A stretch of 64,000 bases of DNA from assembly GCF_021190915.1 (NCBI RefSeq), contig NZ_JAIOAP010000013.1, positions 62,001 through 126,000 of the forward strand, given 5' to 3'. The notes below the pieces were generated by a model. It was not told where the DNA came from. It ran no database searches and saw only the letters and a program-made list of their open reading frames with translations. The DNA is from Cohnella silvisoli. GTDB taxonomy: Bacteria; Bacillota; Bacilli; Paenibacillales; Paenibacillaceae. A program made the translations under genes and the position numbers. This document shows positions 51,018 through 61,229 of this stretch, one piece after another. The stretch's first letter is position 1. Each line of letters starts with the position of its first letter.

Positions 51018-51029
51018 CTGATTTGCAAG

Positions 51030-51074
51030 AAGTCTCCAAGTCCGCTGTTGAAGCGGGAGTGGAGGCTTTTATTT
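51030..51074 (+). terminator. Terminator after the peroxiredoxin gene
   Basis: AAGTCTCCA pairs with TGGAGGCTT and an inner CCGC with GCGG, followed by TTTATTT. Confidence 0.8.
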
Positions 51075-51134
51075 AAATTGTCTACCCAGTAGTACAAAGA
51101 ATATGCTAAGATGCAACATACAGGAGATGATCTG

Positions 51135-51842
51135 ATGAATTCGAATTCCAAGGTTTCCTTCCAAACGCTTAATCGTACGAAGCTTGTGGACGATGTCGTT
51201 ATTCAGCTGCAGAAAACGATCTCAAGCGGCGAGCTGCAATATGGCGAGAAAATTCCGACGGAACCGGAGCTCATGCAGCAGTTTGGCGTGGGCCGCTCCA
51301 CGATTCGCGAAGCAGTCCGCGTGCTTGTTCATGCAGGGCTATTGGAGAAAAAACAGGGCTTTGGGACTTTCTTATCCGCGAATTCCGTCATTCAGGAGCC
51401 CCTCGAGCATAGGCTTAGAAGAGCTGAAATCGTAGAAGTTTACGAAGTGCGGAAAATGCTGGAGCTGGAAATTTCAAGGCTGGCGGCACAGCGCCGTGAC
51501 GACCAGGATCTAGAGCAAATGCGCCGTCATCTTGACCAGCGCTCCGCAGCCATAAACAAGGGTGACACGAACGGCTATCTTAATGCAGACATTGAGTTCC
51601 ACATCGCCGTAGCCGCAGCCAGCAAAAACCATGTCGTCATCGACCTCTTCCGCACATTCTCGTCCGTTTTGCGCGATGCGCTTGACAAGTTGGTCAAAGA
51701 TCAAGAAGTGCACGATCCCCACACCCAGTACCACGAGAAATTGTATGAGGCTATCAAGGACAAAGACGTAGCGGCGGCCGAGCATTGGACGCTTCTGAAC
51801 TTGGATGGCATGGTTGAGGAGCTAAAAAAACGCCTGAAGTAA
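51135..51842 (+). CDS. FadR/GntR-family transcriptional regulator
   Basis: 235 aa from ATG 51135 (AGGAGA 7 nt upstream; the ATG at 51111 has no ribosome site). N-terminal GntR winged helix: VVIQLQKTISSGELQYGEKIPTEPELMQQFGVGRSTIREAVRVLVHAGLL. C-terminal all-helical FCD domain (EVYEVRKMLELEISRLAAQR, FHIAVAAASKNHVVIDLF, HEKLYEAIKDKD) with the His/Asp metal and ligand residues. These proteins repress sugar-acid and other carboxylate genes. The MFS gene downstream is a likely target. Confidence 0.92.
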   Translation: MNSNSKVSFQTLNRTKLVDDVVIQLQKTISSGELQYGEKIPTEPELMQQFGVGRSTIREAVRVLVHAGLLEKKQGFGTFLSANSVIQEPLEHRLRRAEIVEVYEVRKMLELEISRLAAQRRDDQDLEQMRRHLDQRSAAINKGDTNGYLNADIEFHIAVAAASKNHVVIDLFRTFSSVLRDALDKLVKDQEVHDPHTQYHEKLYEAIKDKDVAAAEHWTLLNLDGMVEELKKRLK

Positions 51843-51923
51843 CAAAACCGGCAACAACCGGTTAGCAACAATCGATTTTTTATATTCATAAACATCAGAT
51901 GATAAGATGAAAGGATGTTCACC

Positions 51924-53129
51924 ATGAGCACATCAGCTTCAACAAACGCGCAAATGACCACGGTATATTCCATATTATTTTCCATCAGTCTCGTCCATTT
52001 GTTGAATGATTCCATCCAGTCGGTCATCCCCGCGATATTCCCGATTCTCCAAGAGTCGATGCAGCTAACATTCGCGCAGATCGGGTGGATCGCTTTCACG
52101 CTAAACTTAACCGCATCGTTGCTGCAGCCGCTTATCGGCCTGTACACGGATTCGAAGCCTAAACCATTTTTGCTCCCCGCGGGAGTTGTTTTTTCCTTAA
52201 TGGGAATGGTTGTGTTGGCTTTTGCGGACAGCTATGCGTTTATTATCCTATCGGTCGTTCTCATCGGACTCGGTTCTGCCGTGCTCCATCCGGAGGCATC
52301 GCGGGTGGCTTATATGGCGGCCGGTGCCCGAAGAGGGCTGGCGCAATCGATCTTTCAAACCGGCGGGAATATTGGCCAAGCCTTGGCTCCTATTTTTACC
52401 GCGCTCATATTCGTGCCTTACGGCCAGTTCGGGATCATCTGGTTTACGATCGCAGCCGGCGCAGCGTTTGTCGTTCAGATTTTCGTCGCCAAGTGGTACA
52501 GGAGCTATGTGAGCCGTCAAGCGGTGATCAAGAGGAAAGTCGTTGCGAAAAAGCCATTGCCCAAAAAGACGATCGTTTACGCGATGACTATCCTCATAAT
52601 GCTGTTGTTCTCTAAGTTTGTTTATATGGCCAGCATGACGGGGTTTTTCTCGTTTTATTTAATTAAGTACCATCAAATATCAACGGAATATGCGCAAGTA
52701 TTTATATTTGCATTGCTTGCCGCCGGAGCGGTGGGTACGTTTATGGGCGGTCCGCTGGCCGATCGGTTCGGCAGAAGAAACATGATTTGGTTCTCGATTC
52801 TGGGGACGGCGCCGTTCTCGCTGCTGCTTCCGTTCGCCAACTTGTTCTGGTCCGTCATTCTATGTATTTGCATTGGCTTTATTCTGTTGTCCGGATTTTC
52901 GGTCATTGTCGTTTACGCTCAGGAGTTGTTGCCCGGCAAGGTCGGCACGGTATCCGGCTTGTTCTTTGGACTAGCTTTTGGACTAGGAGGAATTGGTTCG
53001 GCCGTACTCGGAATGCTGGCGGATGCGACGAGCATTACTTTCGTCATTCGTTTATGCGCGTTCCTGCCGCTAATCGGGCTGCTGGCCGCCTTCCTGCCAA
53101 CCGATCGTAAATTGAATATCGTATCCTGA
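51924..53129 (+). CDS. MFS transporter, Fsr/fosmidomycin-resistance-like
   Basis: 401 aa, twelve helices. The N-terminal part (VHLLNDSIQSVIPAIFPILQESMQLTFAQIGWIAFTLNLTASLLQPLIGLYTD) and GLGSAVLHPEASRVA match the Fsr-type efflux family; the MFS loop GPLADRFGRRNMIWF is present. ATG 51924 is preferred to 51915 because AAAGGA is 8 nt upstream. It lies 81 bp after the FadR-type gene. Physiological substrate is not known. Confidence 0.88.
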   Translation: MSTSASTNAQMTTVYSILFSISLVHLLNDSIQSVIPAIFPILQESMQLTFAQIGWIAFTLNLTASLLQPLIGLYTDSKPKPFLLPAGVVFSLMGMVVLAFADSYAFIILSVVLIGLGSAVLHPEASRVAYMAAGARRGLAQSIFQTGGNIGQALAPIFTALIFVPYGQFGIIWFTIAAGAAFVVQIFVAKWYRSYVSRQAVIKRKVVAKKPLPKKTIVYAMTILIMLLFSKFVYMASMTGFFSFYLIKYHQISTEYAQVFIFALLAAGAVGTFMGGPLADRFGRRNMIWFSILGTAPFSLLLPFANLFWSVILCICIGFILLSGFSVIVVYAQELLPGKVGTVSGLFFGLAFGLGGIGSAVLGMLADATSITFVIRLCAFLPLIGLLAAFLPTDRKLNIVS

Positions 53130-53167
53130 TTTGGAAAATAGCCCCGGTCTCGCACCGCACTCTCGCC

Positions 53168-53197
53168 TTGACGCTGTCGAAGCCGCAAAGCTATAAT
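53168..53197 (+). promoter_or_regulatory. guaA promoter
   Basis: TTGACG (53168-53173), 18-bp spacer, TATAAT (53192-53197), about 35 bp before the guaA start. Confidence 0.72.
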
Positions 53198-53232
53198 AGC
53201 TTCAATTGATTTAGGGAGGCTCGGTTAACACA

Positions 53233-54774
53233 GTGATTAATAATGCGCATGAAATGATCGTCGTGCTAGACTTCGGCGGGCAGTATAACCAGTTGATCGC
53301 GCGTCGCATTCGCGACCTTGGAGTTTACAGCGAATTGCTTCCTTATAACACGACGGCGGACAAGCTGCGGGAGCTTAACCCTAAAGGCATCGTCTTCTCG
53401 GGAGGGCCGGCAAGCGTATATGCGGAAGGTGCTCCCCATGTTGATCCGGCCGTGTACGACTTGGGAATTCCGATCTTTGGAATCTGCTACGGCATGCAGC
53501 TGATCACGCACCAGCAAGGCGGCAAAGTCGAGCCTGCTCATAAGCGCGAATACGGTAAGTCGGACGTCGACTTCGTATCCGGAAGCTCGCTCGTTCAAGG
53601 GTTAGATTCCCGCCAAACGGTATGGATGAGCCACGGAGACCACGTAACGGAGCTGCCTGCCGGATTCCGCGTAGACGCAAGCACGGATCACGCGCCGGTT
53701 GCCGCGATGAGCGATCCCGACAGGAAGTTTTTCGCCGTTCAGTTCCATCCGGAAGTTCGCCATTCCGTATATGGCAATGAAATGATTCGCAACTTCCTTT
53801 TTGGCGTATGCGGGTGCAAAGGCGATTGGACGATGGGATCGTTTATCGAGGACATGGTGCAAGAAATTCGCAATGAGGTTGGCGATAAAAAGGTGCTTTG
53901 CGCATTGTCCGGCGGAGTTGATTCCTCTGTTGTCGCCATACTGATTCACAAAGCGATCGGGGATCAATTAACGTGTATGTTCATCGATCACGGCTTGCTG
54001 CGCAAAGATGAAGCGGAAAGCGTTATGGAAACGTTCGTAGGCAAATTCGATATGAACGTTGTCAAAATCGACGCAAGCGAGCGGTTCCTGGGCAATCTGC
54101 GCGGCGTGGATGATCCAGAGCAAAAACGTAAAATTATCGGAAACGAGTTTATTCGGGTGTTCGAGGAAGAGTCCGCGAAGTTCGACGACTTTACTTTCTT
54201 GGCGCAAGGCACACTCTATACCGACATCGTGGAAAGCGGCACGGCTACGGCGCAAACGATCAAGTCGCATCATAACGTAGGCGGTTTGCCTAAGGACATG
54301 AAGTTTAAGCTGATCGAGCCCCTCAAGACTTTGTTCAAAGACGAAGTGCGCAAAGTAGGCGCGGAATGCGGACTTCCCGAAGCGATCGTCATGCGTCAGC
54401 CGTTCCCGGGTCCGGGACTTGCCATTCGCGTACTTGGCGAAGTGACGGAAGAGAAGCTGACCATCGTCCGCGAGTCCGATGCGATTCTTCGCGACGAAAT
54501 TGCCAAAGCGGGCCTTGACCGCGAAATCTGGCAATATTTTACTGCGCTGCCTAACATGAAGAGCGTTGGCGTAATGGGCGACGGACGTACTTACTCCCAC
54601 ACCGTAGGTATCCGGGCCGTAACCTCGATCGATGGAATGACCGCCGACTGGGCTAGAATTCCGTTCGATGTGTTGGAGAAGATCTCCAATCGAATCGTCA
54701 ATGAAGTCCAGAACGTCAACCGTATTGTATACGATATTACGTCCAAGCCTCCCGCAACGATCGAGTGGGAGTAA
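53233..54774 (+). CDS. guaA: GMP synthase (glutamine-hydrolysing)
   Basis: 513 aa, XMP to GMP. Class I GATase domain: [18 protein letters not shown], the nucleophile Cys in [10 protein letters not shown], and HPEV for the His-Glu pair. The ATP-pyrophosphatase has [11 protein letters not shown]. The C-terminal dimerisation domain ends [16 protein letters not shown]. The GTG start at 53233 has GGGAGG 11-15 nt upstream. Confidence 0.97.
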   Translation: MINNAHEMIVVLDFGGQYNQLIARRIRDLGVYSELLPYNTTADKLRELNPKGIVFSGGPASVYAEGAPHVDPAVYDLGIPIFGICYGMQLITHQQGGKVEPAHKREYGKSDVDFVSGSSLVQGLDSRQTVWMSHGDHVTELPAGFRVDASTDHAPVAAMSDPDRKFFAVQFHPEVRHSVYGNEMIRNFLFGVCGCKGDWTMGSFIEDMVQEIRNEVGDKKVLCALSGGVDSSVVAILIHKAIGDQLTCMFIDHGLLRKDEAESVMETFVGKFDMNVVKIDASERFLGNLRGVDDPEQKRKIIGNEFIRVFEEESAKFDDFTFLAQGTLYTDIVESGTATAQTIKSHHNVGGLPKDMKFKLIEPLKTLFKDEVRKVGAECGLPEAIVMRQPFPGPGLAIRVLGEVTEEKLTIVRESDAILRDEIAKAGLDREIWQYFTALPNMKSVGVMGDGRTYSHTVGIRAVTSIDGMTADWARIPFDVLEKISNRIVNEVQNVNRIVYDITSKPPATIEWE

Positions 54775-54814
54775 CAATTTCATTTTCGACATTTTTCGAC
54801 AAAAATAAAACGTT

Positions 54815-54845
54815 AAGCCTCGGACTTCAGGGTTCGGGGCTTTTT
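54815..54845 (+). terminator. guaA terminator
   Basis: AAGCCTCGGAC pairs with GTTCGGGGCTT (two wobbles), then TTTTT. Confidence 0.9.
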
Positions 54846-54879
54846 GCTGCCGATTATTGCACTAATTATCCGACAATTC

Positions 54880-54915
54880 CGAACGTTCTAACTAGTAAAA
54901 CGCTTGCAATATTCG
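54880..54915 (+). promoter_or_regulatory. Candidate PurR boxes upstream of the NCS2 permease gene
   Basis: CGAACGTTC (54880-54888) and CAATATTCG (54907-54915) lie 18 bp apart, close to the PurR arrangement CGAAC-N(about 21-25)-GTTCG; the second box has ATTCG rather than GTTCG. Just before a good promoter. Confidence 0.5.
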
Positions 54916-54925
54916 TAAATTTTCG

Positions 54926-54954
54926 TTGACAGCTAAGGCCTTACGACCTAGAAT
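54926..54954 (+). promoter_or_regulatory. Promoter of the NCS2 permease gene
   Basis: TTGACA (54926-54931), 17-bp spacer, TAGAAT (54949-54954), which places the start of transcription just before the riboswitch. Confidence 0.8.
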
Positions 54955-54982
54955 GAGATTGGACAAACAACTGAATAAATTC

Positions 54983-55053
54983 TTTTCGTATAATCCCGGG
55001 AATCGGCCCGGGAGTCTCTACGAGGTCACCGCAAATGATCTGTCTACGGAAAG
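54983..55053 (+). ncRNA. Purine riboswitch, guanine type (upstream of the NCS2 permease)
   Basis: The conserved core TATAATCCCGGGAATCGG, CCCGGGAG, TCTCTAC and TGTCTACGG folds as P1, P2 and P3. The base before UACG is C, which selects guanine or hypoxanthine rather than adenine. A terminator follows at 55123, consistent with ligand-dependent termination. Confidence 0.93.
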
Positions 55054-55122
55054 GGAAATTGATGCTAGGGAATACGCGAGTTCCGCGAGTCTCCGTTAGC
55101 ATGAATTTTCCCGGTTGTGCGG

Positions 55123-55154
55123 AACCTAGAGGAGTCTTCTTCTGGGTTTTTTGT
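55123..55154 (+). terminator. Riboswitch expression-platform terminator
   Basis: AACCTAGAGGA pairs with TTCTTCTGGGTT (11 bp, two G-U) around a 3-nt loop, followed by TTTTTT. Located 57 bp before the NCS2 start. Confidence 0.88.
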
Positions 55155-55211
55155 ATGTTCAGTCTTGGTTTTCCACATTCATTCAAATTTGAAGGGAGAG
55201 TTTAATGAGAC

Positions 55212-56621
55212 ATGGAACGTTTCTTTAAGCTGAAAGAACTGGGAACGAACGTACGCACAGAGATCATGGCCGGTTTGACAACGTTTATGACTATGGCGTA
55301 CATATTGGCGGTAAATCCGAATGTGCTAAGCGCATTTGGCAGCGGTGCAACCGGCGGCCAGTGGTATCCGATTTTCTTGGCAACGGCGCTGGCAGCGGGT
55401 ATTTTTACGATAGCAATGGGGATTTTCGTCAATTTCCCTGTAGCTCTAGCCCCTGGGATGGGGTTGAACGCGTACTTTGCTTCCGTCATCCTAAGCTCGG
55501 CGGCATCTGACAAACCGGTGACCTTTGAAATGGCATTAACGGCAGTGTTCATTTCCGGTATTATCTTTATTATTCTTACGCTCACGCAAGTTCGCCAGAT
55601 GCTCCTTACAGCAGTTCCGGATGGGTTGAAACATGCGATTACGGTCGGTATCGGCCTATTCATCACGATCATCGGCTTGAAAAACAGCGGCCTGTTGACG
55701 GTCGGCGTAGAAGCATCGAATAATATCGAAGCGCACAAATTCACCGACGTTGCGTTTTTCGAGACTGTTTTCCATATGGGATCATTGGAAAGCCCGGGAG
55801 TTCAATTAGCCTTAATCGGCATCTTGCTCATTTCCGTGCTTATGGTGCTGAAAGTGAGAGGCGCAATCTTGTTCGGGATTCTTGGCACTACGGTAATCGG
55901 TATTATCTTAGGGTCTGATTATGTGCCTACGACCATCAATACGGATGTCACTCCTTGGGTTCCGCACTTAAACGAGCTGCAATTCGCCAACTTCGATTGG
56001 GACGGCGTATTCCAAACCGGGTTGATATCTATCGTGGCTACTTTTACGTTCGTTGAATTGTTCGATACCTTCGGAACTCTCGTAGGTACGGCTAACCGCG
56101 CCGGTCTCATGAAAAATCCGGAAGAAGGCAAGAAACGCGTCGGAAAAGCGATGTTGGTCGATGCGGTTGCGGTAAGCGGCGGCGCTTTGCTCGGTACAAG
56201 TACGACTACGGCATACGTCGAGAGCGCTGCGGGGGTAGCCGAAGGCGGTCGCACCGGGTTGACGGCTGTGTCGACGGGCGTATTTTTCCTGCTTGCCCTG
56301 TTCCTTGCTCCTATCGTTAACTTGATCCCCGGATCCGCTACGGCTGCCGCGTTAATTATTGTTGGTTTGCTCATGATCCAATCGATTAAGGAAATCGACT
56401 TCCAAGAATATACGATCGCGATTCCCGCCTTCTTAACGATCGTGTTCATGCCGTTTACTTACAATATTGCTAACGGTATTTCTTTCGGAATATTGTCCTA
56501 CGTCGTGCTTGCGACGGTTTCCAATGTCCTAGGCAAAGGAAAACATAAAGTTCACTGGCTGATGTGGGTGCTGGCCATCCTCATTGTGGCGCGTTACGCA
56601 TTCATCGGTTCCCAAGGTTAA
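55212..56621 (+). CDS. pbuG: NCS2 family purine permease (PbuG/PbuO-like)
   Basis: 469 aa, AzgA-type branch of the NCS2 family, importing guanine and hypoxanthine. Signature: GLTTFMTMAYILAVNP, VALAPGMGLNAYFA, FTFVELFDTFGTLVGTANRAGL, GTSTTTAYVESAAG and EIDFQEYTIAIPAFLTIVFMPFTYNIANGIS. The guanine-type riboswitch upstream matches this substrate. Symbol by similarity; a paralogue such as PbuO cannot be excluded. Confidence 0.9.
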   Translation: MERFFKLKELGTNVRTEIMAGLTTFMTMAYILAVNPNVLSAFGSGATGGQWYPIFLATALAAGIFTIAMGIFVNFPVALAPGMGLNAYFASVILSSAASDKPVTFEMALTAVFISGIIFIILTLTQVRQMLLTAVPDGLKHAITVGIGLFITIIGLKNSGLLTVGVEASNNIEAHKFTDVAFFETVFHMGSLESPGVQLALIGILLISVLMVLKVRGAILFGILGTTVIGIILGSDYVPTTINTDVTPWVPHLNELQFANFDWDGVFQTGLISIVATFTFVELFDTFGTLVGTANRAGLMKNPEEGKKRVGKAMLVDAVAVSGGALLGTSTTTAYVESAAGVAEGGRTGLTAVSTGVFFLLALFLAPIVNLIPGSATAAALIIVGLLMIQSIKEIDFQEYTIAIPAFLTIVFMPFTYNIANGISFGILSYVVLATVSNVLGKGKHKVHWLMWVLAILIVARYAFIGSQG

Positions 56622-56667
56622 GCTAATTCCTTTCGTTAACAACCCGGAAGGTTCATGGCATAAATCA

Positions 56668-56717
56668 ACCCCGCTTCACTTCCGAAATGACGGAGGTGGG
56701 GCGGGGTTATAACTTTT
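56668..56717 (+). terminator. Terminator after the NCS2 permease gene
   Basis: A 17-bp stem from ACCCCGCTTCACTTCCG with CGGAGGTGGGGCGGGGT (G-U pairs only), followed by TATAACTTTTT. Confidence 0.88.
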
Positions 56718-56813
56718 TAAATCCTCTTCCATTCCAATAGAAGATATTCACAATACTTGCAATTGGCGGACGGGGGATAGGCAGTGATGGAAGAACGAAC
56801 GTTCTATTGTGTC

Positions 56814-56860
56814 AAAATCCGAACATTAATATTTACATGAGCATAAAGCGTTCGTCTTTG
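56814..56860 (+). promoter_or_regulatory. Two PurR boxes before purE
   Basis: CGAACATTA (56820-56828) and AAGCGTTCG (56846-56854) are oppositely oriented with 17 bp between, as in the PurBox pair of Bacillus pur operons. They end 2 bp before the purE -35 box. Confidence 0.78.
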
Positions 56861-56861
56861 T

Positions 56862-56891
56862 TTGACATATGGCCCTTGTCTGGGGTAAACT
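56862..56891 (+). promoter_or_regulatory. pur operon promoter
   Basis: TTGACA (56862-56867), 18-bp spacer, TAAACT (56886-56891), after the PurR boxes. Confidence 0.7.
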
Positions 56892-56940
56892 TAAAAGCGT
56901 CAAATAAGCCATTTTCTTGTCGGTTATGGCAAGATATGAA

Positions 56941-57006
56941 ACGCGTATAAGTCGGGAATCGGCCCGAACGTCTCTACCCGGAAACCCTAATTTCCGGACT
57001 ACGCGG
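56941..57006 (+). ncRNA. Purine riboswitch, guanine type (pur operon)
   Basis: P1 is ACGCGTA with TACGCG; TATAAGTCGGGAATCGGCCCG forms J1/2 and P2, TCTCTAC is J2/3, and CCGGAA with TTCCGG is P3. C before TACG gives guanine specificity. It adds riboswitch control to PurR control of purine synthesis. Confidence 0.93.
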
Positions 57007-57030
57007 CTATCGTCAACGACACCTAAATAG

Positions 57031-57064
57031 AAGCGCGGGCCTTAACCGGTCCGGGCTTTCTCTT
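57031..57064 (+). terminator. Riboswitch terminator before purE
   Basis: AAGCGCGGGCC pairs with GGTCCGGGCTT (one G-G mismatch), followed by TCTCTTG, about 150 bp before the purE start. Confidence 0.78.
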
Positions 57065-57217
57065 GTCGCCGTTGCCAAAGCCTGCTCGTGGAAGAGAACT
57101 ACAGGGCCGATTGGGGAATACTGTTCGTATTCTCAAGGTCCTTTTTTTGTTTTTTACCGAAGCTAAAGTCGATGTCGAATGGGTTCTAACAGATTGCAAC
57201 AGGGGAAGGGTGGAACC

Positions 57218-57703
57218 ATGTCGTCACTTGTCGGCGTCATCATGGGCAGTACGTCGGATTGGGAAACGATGAAGAAAGCATGCGACGTGCTCGATGAATT
57301 AAACGTTCCGTACGAGAAGAAGGTTGTATCCGCACACCGGACGCCGGATTTAATGTTCGAATATGCCGAGTCCGCCGCTTCGCGCGGCTTGAAAGTTATT
57401 ATTGCCGGTGCTGGAGGCGCCGCCCATCTTCCGGGCATGGTCGCAGCCAAAACCGTTTTGCCCGTTATCGGAGTGCCTGTTCAGTCCAAGGCCTTGAACG
57501 GGCTTGATTCGTTGCTGTCGATCGTTCAGATGCCGGGAGGAATTCCCGTGGCTACGGTCGCTATCGGAACGGCGGGCGCTACGAATGCGGGATTGCTCGC
57601 AGCGCAAATAATCGGCGCTTTCGATCCGGAAATACAGGCAAAGGTAACCGCTCGTCGCGATCGGATTACGCAGGACGTTCTAGATAATGGTGAGTTGCCA
57701 TGA
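57218..57703 (+). CDS. purE: 5-(carboxyamino)imidazole ribonucleotide mutase PurE
   Basis: 161 aa class I PurE, moves the carboxyl group of N5-CAIR to C4. Motifs: [90 protein letters not shown] 57218 is preceded by GGGAAGGGTGGAACC; the upstream in-frame ATG at 57179 has no site. The stop overlaps purK. Confidence 0.96.
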   Translation: MSSLVGVIMGSTSDWETMKKACDVLDELNVPYEKKVVSAHRTPDLMFEYAESAASRGLKVIIAGAGGAAHLPGMVAAKTVLPVIGVPVQSKALNGLDSLLSIVQMPGGIPVATVAIGTAGATNAGLLAAQIIGAFDPEIQAKVTARRDRITQDVLDNGELP

Positions 57704-58950
57704 GCGGTGAAAATGAGTTAGTGAATTTGTTTGCAGGCGAGGGTACATTGTGCGGGGATTGGGGATGCGAGGTCGTAGATAGCGATGCCGCAAAATCGAG
57801 CCCGCGGACAGTATTGCCGGGAGCGACTATCGGCGTGCTTGGCGGCGGACAATTGGGCAGAATGATGGCTCATGCGGGCAATCGCCTCGGATACCGGTTT
57901 GTGACGCTTGATCCTACCCCGGATTCACCTTGCGGGCAGACTGCAGCGCAAATCGTTGCTTCATATGATGATCAAAAAGCGGCGAGAGAATTGGCTAGAC
58001 GCTCGGACGTCATTACCTATGAATTCGAGAATGTCGATGCGAACGTAGCAGCTATGCTAGAGACGGAGTCATATGTGCCGCAAGGCAGCGAACTGCTGTA
58101 TACGACTCAACATCGTCTCCGCGAGAAAAGAGCGGTGGAAGCCGCAGGCGTTCGAGTCGCTCCCTATGCGGAGATTGAGAGTCTTGAAAGCCTGCGGGCT
58201 TCGGCTTTGTCTCTTGGCTTGCCTGCCGTACTGAAAACGGCGACCGGCGGCTATGATGGTAAGGGTCAATGGGTGCTCAGATCATTGGAAGAGTTGGAGC
58301 CGGCATGGAATGAAGCAAGTAGAAGCGGTACGCAGCTGGTGCTTGAGAAATTCATTATTTTCGACAAAGAAATATCCGTGATTGCGGCGCGCAGCCCTTC
58401 CGGCGAAGTCCGAACGTTTGCTCCGGCAGAAAATATCCACGTTCATAATATATTGCACTTATCTATCGTTCCCGCCCGTATCGGGGCTGAGGTTGCGAAG
58501 GAAGCCGAAAGGCTGGCCGTGTCCATCGCCGAGACGTTGGGCGTAGTCGGATTGATTGCCGTCGAGCTATTCCTTACCGCCGATGGTGAATTGTTCGTTA
58601 ACGAGCTGGCGCCAAGGCCTCATAATTCCGGTCATTATACGATGGAAGCTTGCCGGACGTCGCAGTTCGAGCAGCATGTGAGGGCCATCTGCAATTTGCC
58701 TCTTGGCGATTCGGAGTTGCTTACGCCGGTCGTTATGGCGAACATTCTGGGTGAGCATATGGAGCCGTTGTTTGGCTGGATGGCGGAGAAAGATTCGGTT
58801 GCCGAGGGTCTAGGCGTTGAGCCTAAGGTTCATCTTTACGGCAAAGCGGAAGCGAAACGAAGTCGCAAAATGGGACACATCAACGTGCTGGCCCCGAACG
58901 TAGAAGCGGCGCTGGAATGGATATCCCAATCGAACATATGGAGGGTCTAA
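57700..58950 (+). CDS. purK: 5-(carboxyamino)imidazole ribonucleotide synthase PurK
   Basis: 416 aa ATP-grasp enzyme forming N5-CAIR from AIR, bicarbonate and ATP, feeding PurE. Conserved: [62 protein letters not shown]. An unusual ~42-residue N-terminal extension ([20 protein letters not shown]) precedes the Rossmann start; the four-base overlap with purE (ATGA) supports starting there. Confidence 0.95.
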   Translation: MSGENELVNLFAGEGTLCGDWGCEVVDSDAAKSSPRTVLPGATIGVLGGGQLGRMMAHAGNRLGYRFVTLDPTPDSPCGQTAAQIVASYDDQKAARELARRSDVITYEFENVDANVAAMLETESYVPQGSELLYTTQHRLREKRAVEAAGVRVAPYAEIESLESLRASALSLGLPAVLKTATGGYDGKGQWVLRSLEELEPAWNEASRSGTQLVLEKFIIFDKEISVIAARSPSGEVRTFAPAENIHVHNILHLSIVPARIGAEVAKEAERLAVSIAETLGVVGLIAVELFLTADGELFVNELAPRPHNSGHYTMEACRTSQFEQHVRAICNLPLGDSELLTPVVMANILGEHMEPLFGWMAEKDSVAEGLGVEPKVHLYGKAEAKRSRKMGHINVLAPNVEAALEWISQSNIWRV

Positions 58951-58956
58951 ACAACG

Positions 58957-60252
58957 ATGTTGGAACGATATAGCCGCCCCGAGATGCGGGCCATCTGGAC
59001 GGAAGAAAATAAATTCAACGCATGGCTGGAAGTGGAATTGTGCGCTTGCGAAGCTTGGGCAGAGCTAGGGCATATCCCTCATGAAGATACGATCGAGCTT
59101 CGCAAAAATGCCAAGTTCGACATTGATCGCATTAACGAGATCGAGCTTGAGACCCGCCATGACGTCATCGCCTTCACTCGGGCAGTATCGGAAAGCTTGG
59201 GCGCGGAGCGTAAATGGGTCCATTATGGACTTACCTCCACGGATGTCGTCGATACCGCAATGGGTTACCTGTTGCTGCAAGCGAACCGGATATTGAAGCG
59301 GGATATCGAGAACTTCATTGCGATCCTTCGCGATCAAGCGATTCAATACAAGGACACTCCGATGATGGGCCGTACTCACGGCGTTCATGCGGAGCCGACG
59401 ACTTTCGGGTTAAAGCTGGCTTTATGGCATGAAGAAATGAAACGGAATTTGGAGCGGTTCGAGCGTGCTGCCGATGGCGTTCAATTCGGTAAAATGTCCG
59501 GAGCCGTAGGCACTTATGCGAATATCGATCCTGCGGTTGAAGAGTTCGTCTGCCGCAAGCTTGGGATTACGGCAGCGCCGATCTCGACGCAAACGTTGCA
59601 GCGCGACCGCCATGCGGAATATATGGCCACTTTGGCGCTGATCGCGACTTCGATCGACAAGTTCGCCACGGAAATTCGCGGATTGCAGAAGAGCGAGTTC
59701 CGCGAAGTGGAAGAGCCGTTCGGCAAAGGCCAGAAGGGCTCGTCGGCGATGCCGCACAAGCGTAACCCGATCGGCTGCGAGAATATGAGCGGCCTATCCC
59801 GCGTCATTCGCGGTCATATGCTGACGGCATACGAGAATGTACCGCTTTGGCATGAACGCGACATTTCGCATTCCTCCGCGGAAAGAATTATTTTGCCGGA
59901 TGCGACGATGCTCCTTAATTATATGCTCAACCGTTTCGGCAACATCGTGAAAAACTTGACGGTGTTCCCGGAGAACATGAAGCGCAATATGTCCCGTACC
60001 TACAATGTGCCTTTCTCCGGCCGGGTGATGACGAAGCTGATCGACAAAGGCTTCAGCCGCGAGCAAGCTTACGATACCGTGCAGCCGCGCGCCATGCAGG
60101 CGTGGGAAGAACAGCGAGATTTCCGCGATATCGTCCAGTCAACGCCGGAATTCACGGATGTGCTGTCCGCGGACGAAATCGCCGATTGCTTCGACCCGAC
60201 GTGGCATCTGAAGCATGTGGATACGATTTTCGACCGTCTGGGATTGAAGTAA
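58957..60252 (+). CDS. purB: Adenylosuccinate lyase
   Basis: 431 aa, fumarase superfamily; cleaves SAICAR and adenylosuccinate. Motifs: [34 protein letters not shown], the His in [14 protein letters not shown], and signature [17 protein letters not shown]. Six bases after purK, in the pur operon. Confidence 0.97.
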   Translation: MLERYSRPEMRAIWTEENKFNAWLEVELCACEAWAELGHIPHEDTIELRKNAKFDIDRINEIELETRHDVIAFTRAVSESLGAERKWVHYGLTSTDVVDTAMGYLLLQANRILKRDIENFIAILRDQAIQYKDTPMMGRTHGVHAEPTTFGLKLALWHEEMKRNLERFERAADGVQFGKMSGAVGTYANIDPAVEEFVCRKLGITAAPISTQTLQRDRHAEYMATLALIATSIDKFATEIRGLQKSEFREVEEPFGKGQKGSSAMPHKRNPIGCENMSGLSRVIRGHMLTAYENVPLWHERDISHSSAERIILPDATMLLNYMLNRFGNIVKNLTVFPENMKRNMSRTYNVPFSGRVMTKLIDKGFSREQAYDTVQPRAMQAWEEQRDFRDIVQSTPEFTDVLSADEIADCFDPTWHLKHVDTIFDRLGLK

Positions 60253-60264
60253 AAGGAGGCAGAC

Positions 60265-61146
60265 ATGACTATAGAAGCTTTGTCTACGGCCGAAGGGCTC
60301 GTTAACGCCCCCCTTATTCACAAGGGCAAAGTCCGGGAGCTATACGATCTCGGTGAACATTTACTTATCGTAGTCACGGACCGGATCTCGGCGTTCGATT
60401 ACGTGCTCGACCCGGCGGTGCCGGGCAAAGGCAGCGTACTGAATGGTTTAAGCTCCTATTGGTTCGAGCAAACAGCGGCGCTTCAGCCTAACCATGTGGT
60501 GCATACCGATGTAAAACTGCTGGGGGACATCGTCTCTGAGCCGGACAAGCTGGCCGGTCGCATCATGGTTAGCCGCAAGGCGAAACGGATCGACATTGAA
60601 TGCGTCGTGCGCGGCTACATTACAGGCGGCGGATGGCGGCAGTATCAAGCAAACGGCGAAGTTAACGGCATTAAACTTCCGGAGGGCTTGCATAAGAATT
60701 CCAAGCTTGAGCAACCGATTTTCACCCCCGCGGGCAAAAACGACGTCGGTCACGATGAAGATATTCCATTCGACGAGATGGCGCGGAGAGTCGGAAATGA
60801 GTTGGCTGAGGCGTTAAGGGATCGGAGTTTGAAGCTGTACGAGTTCGGCCGGGATTATTGCGCTGAACGCGGCATCATCCTTGCGGATTGCAAGTTCGAA
60901 TTCGGTTTAATAGGCGATGAAATTATCCTTATCGATGAACTGTTTACCCCGGACTCCTCGCGTTTCTGGGCGGAGGAAAACTACAAGCTAGACGTCGAGA
61001 TCGACAGTATGGACAAAGAACCGGTGCGTGCTTACTTGGCGGGATCGGATTGGGACAAGAACAGTCCGCCGCCGCCGCTGCCGGCCGTAGTCGTCGAGGC
61101 GACCACGTCGAGATATCGTGAAATTTACCGCAGGTTGGCCGAATAG
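60265..61146 (+). CDS. purC: Phosphoribosylaminoimidazole-succinocarboxamide synthase
   Basis: 293 aa SAICAR synthetase: KGKVRELYDLGEHLLIVVTDRISAFDYVL, VRGYITGGGWRQYQ, DCKFEFGLIGDEIILIDELFTPDSSRFW. This long form is common in Paenibacillaceae compared with the ~240-aa Bacillus PurC. Confidence 0.96.
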   Translation: MTIEALSTAEGLVNAPLIHKGKVRELYDLGEHLLIVVTDRISAFDYVLDPAVPGKGSVLNGLSSYWFEQTAALQPNHVVHTDVKLLGDIVSEPDKLAGRIMVSRKAKRIDIECVVRGYITGGGWRQYQANGEVNGIKLPEGLHKNSKLEQPIFTPAGKNDVGHDEDIPFDEMARRVGNELAEALRDRSLKLYEFGRDYCAERGIILADCKFEFGLIGDEIILIDELFTPDSSRFWAEENYKLDVEIDSMDKEPVRAYLAGSDWDKNSPPPPLPAVVVEATTSRYREIYRRLAE

Positions 61147-61229
61147 CGTTGATGGTTCGAAGGCCGCTATTTTGCCAATTGCATTTTACAACAAACCCAA
61201 TTCCACAACCCATATCAGGAGGAACACTC

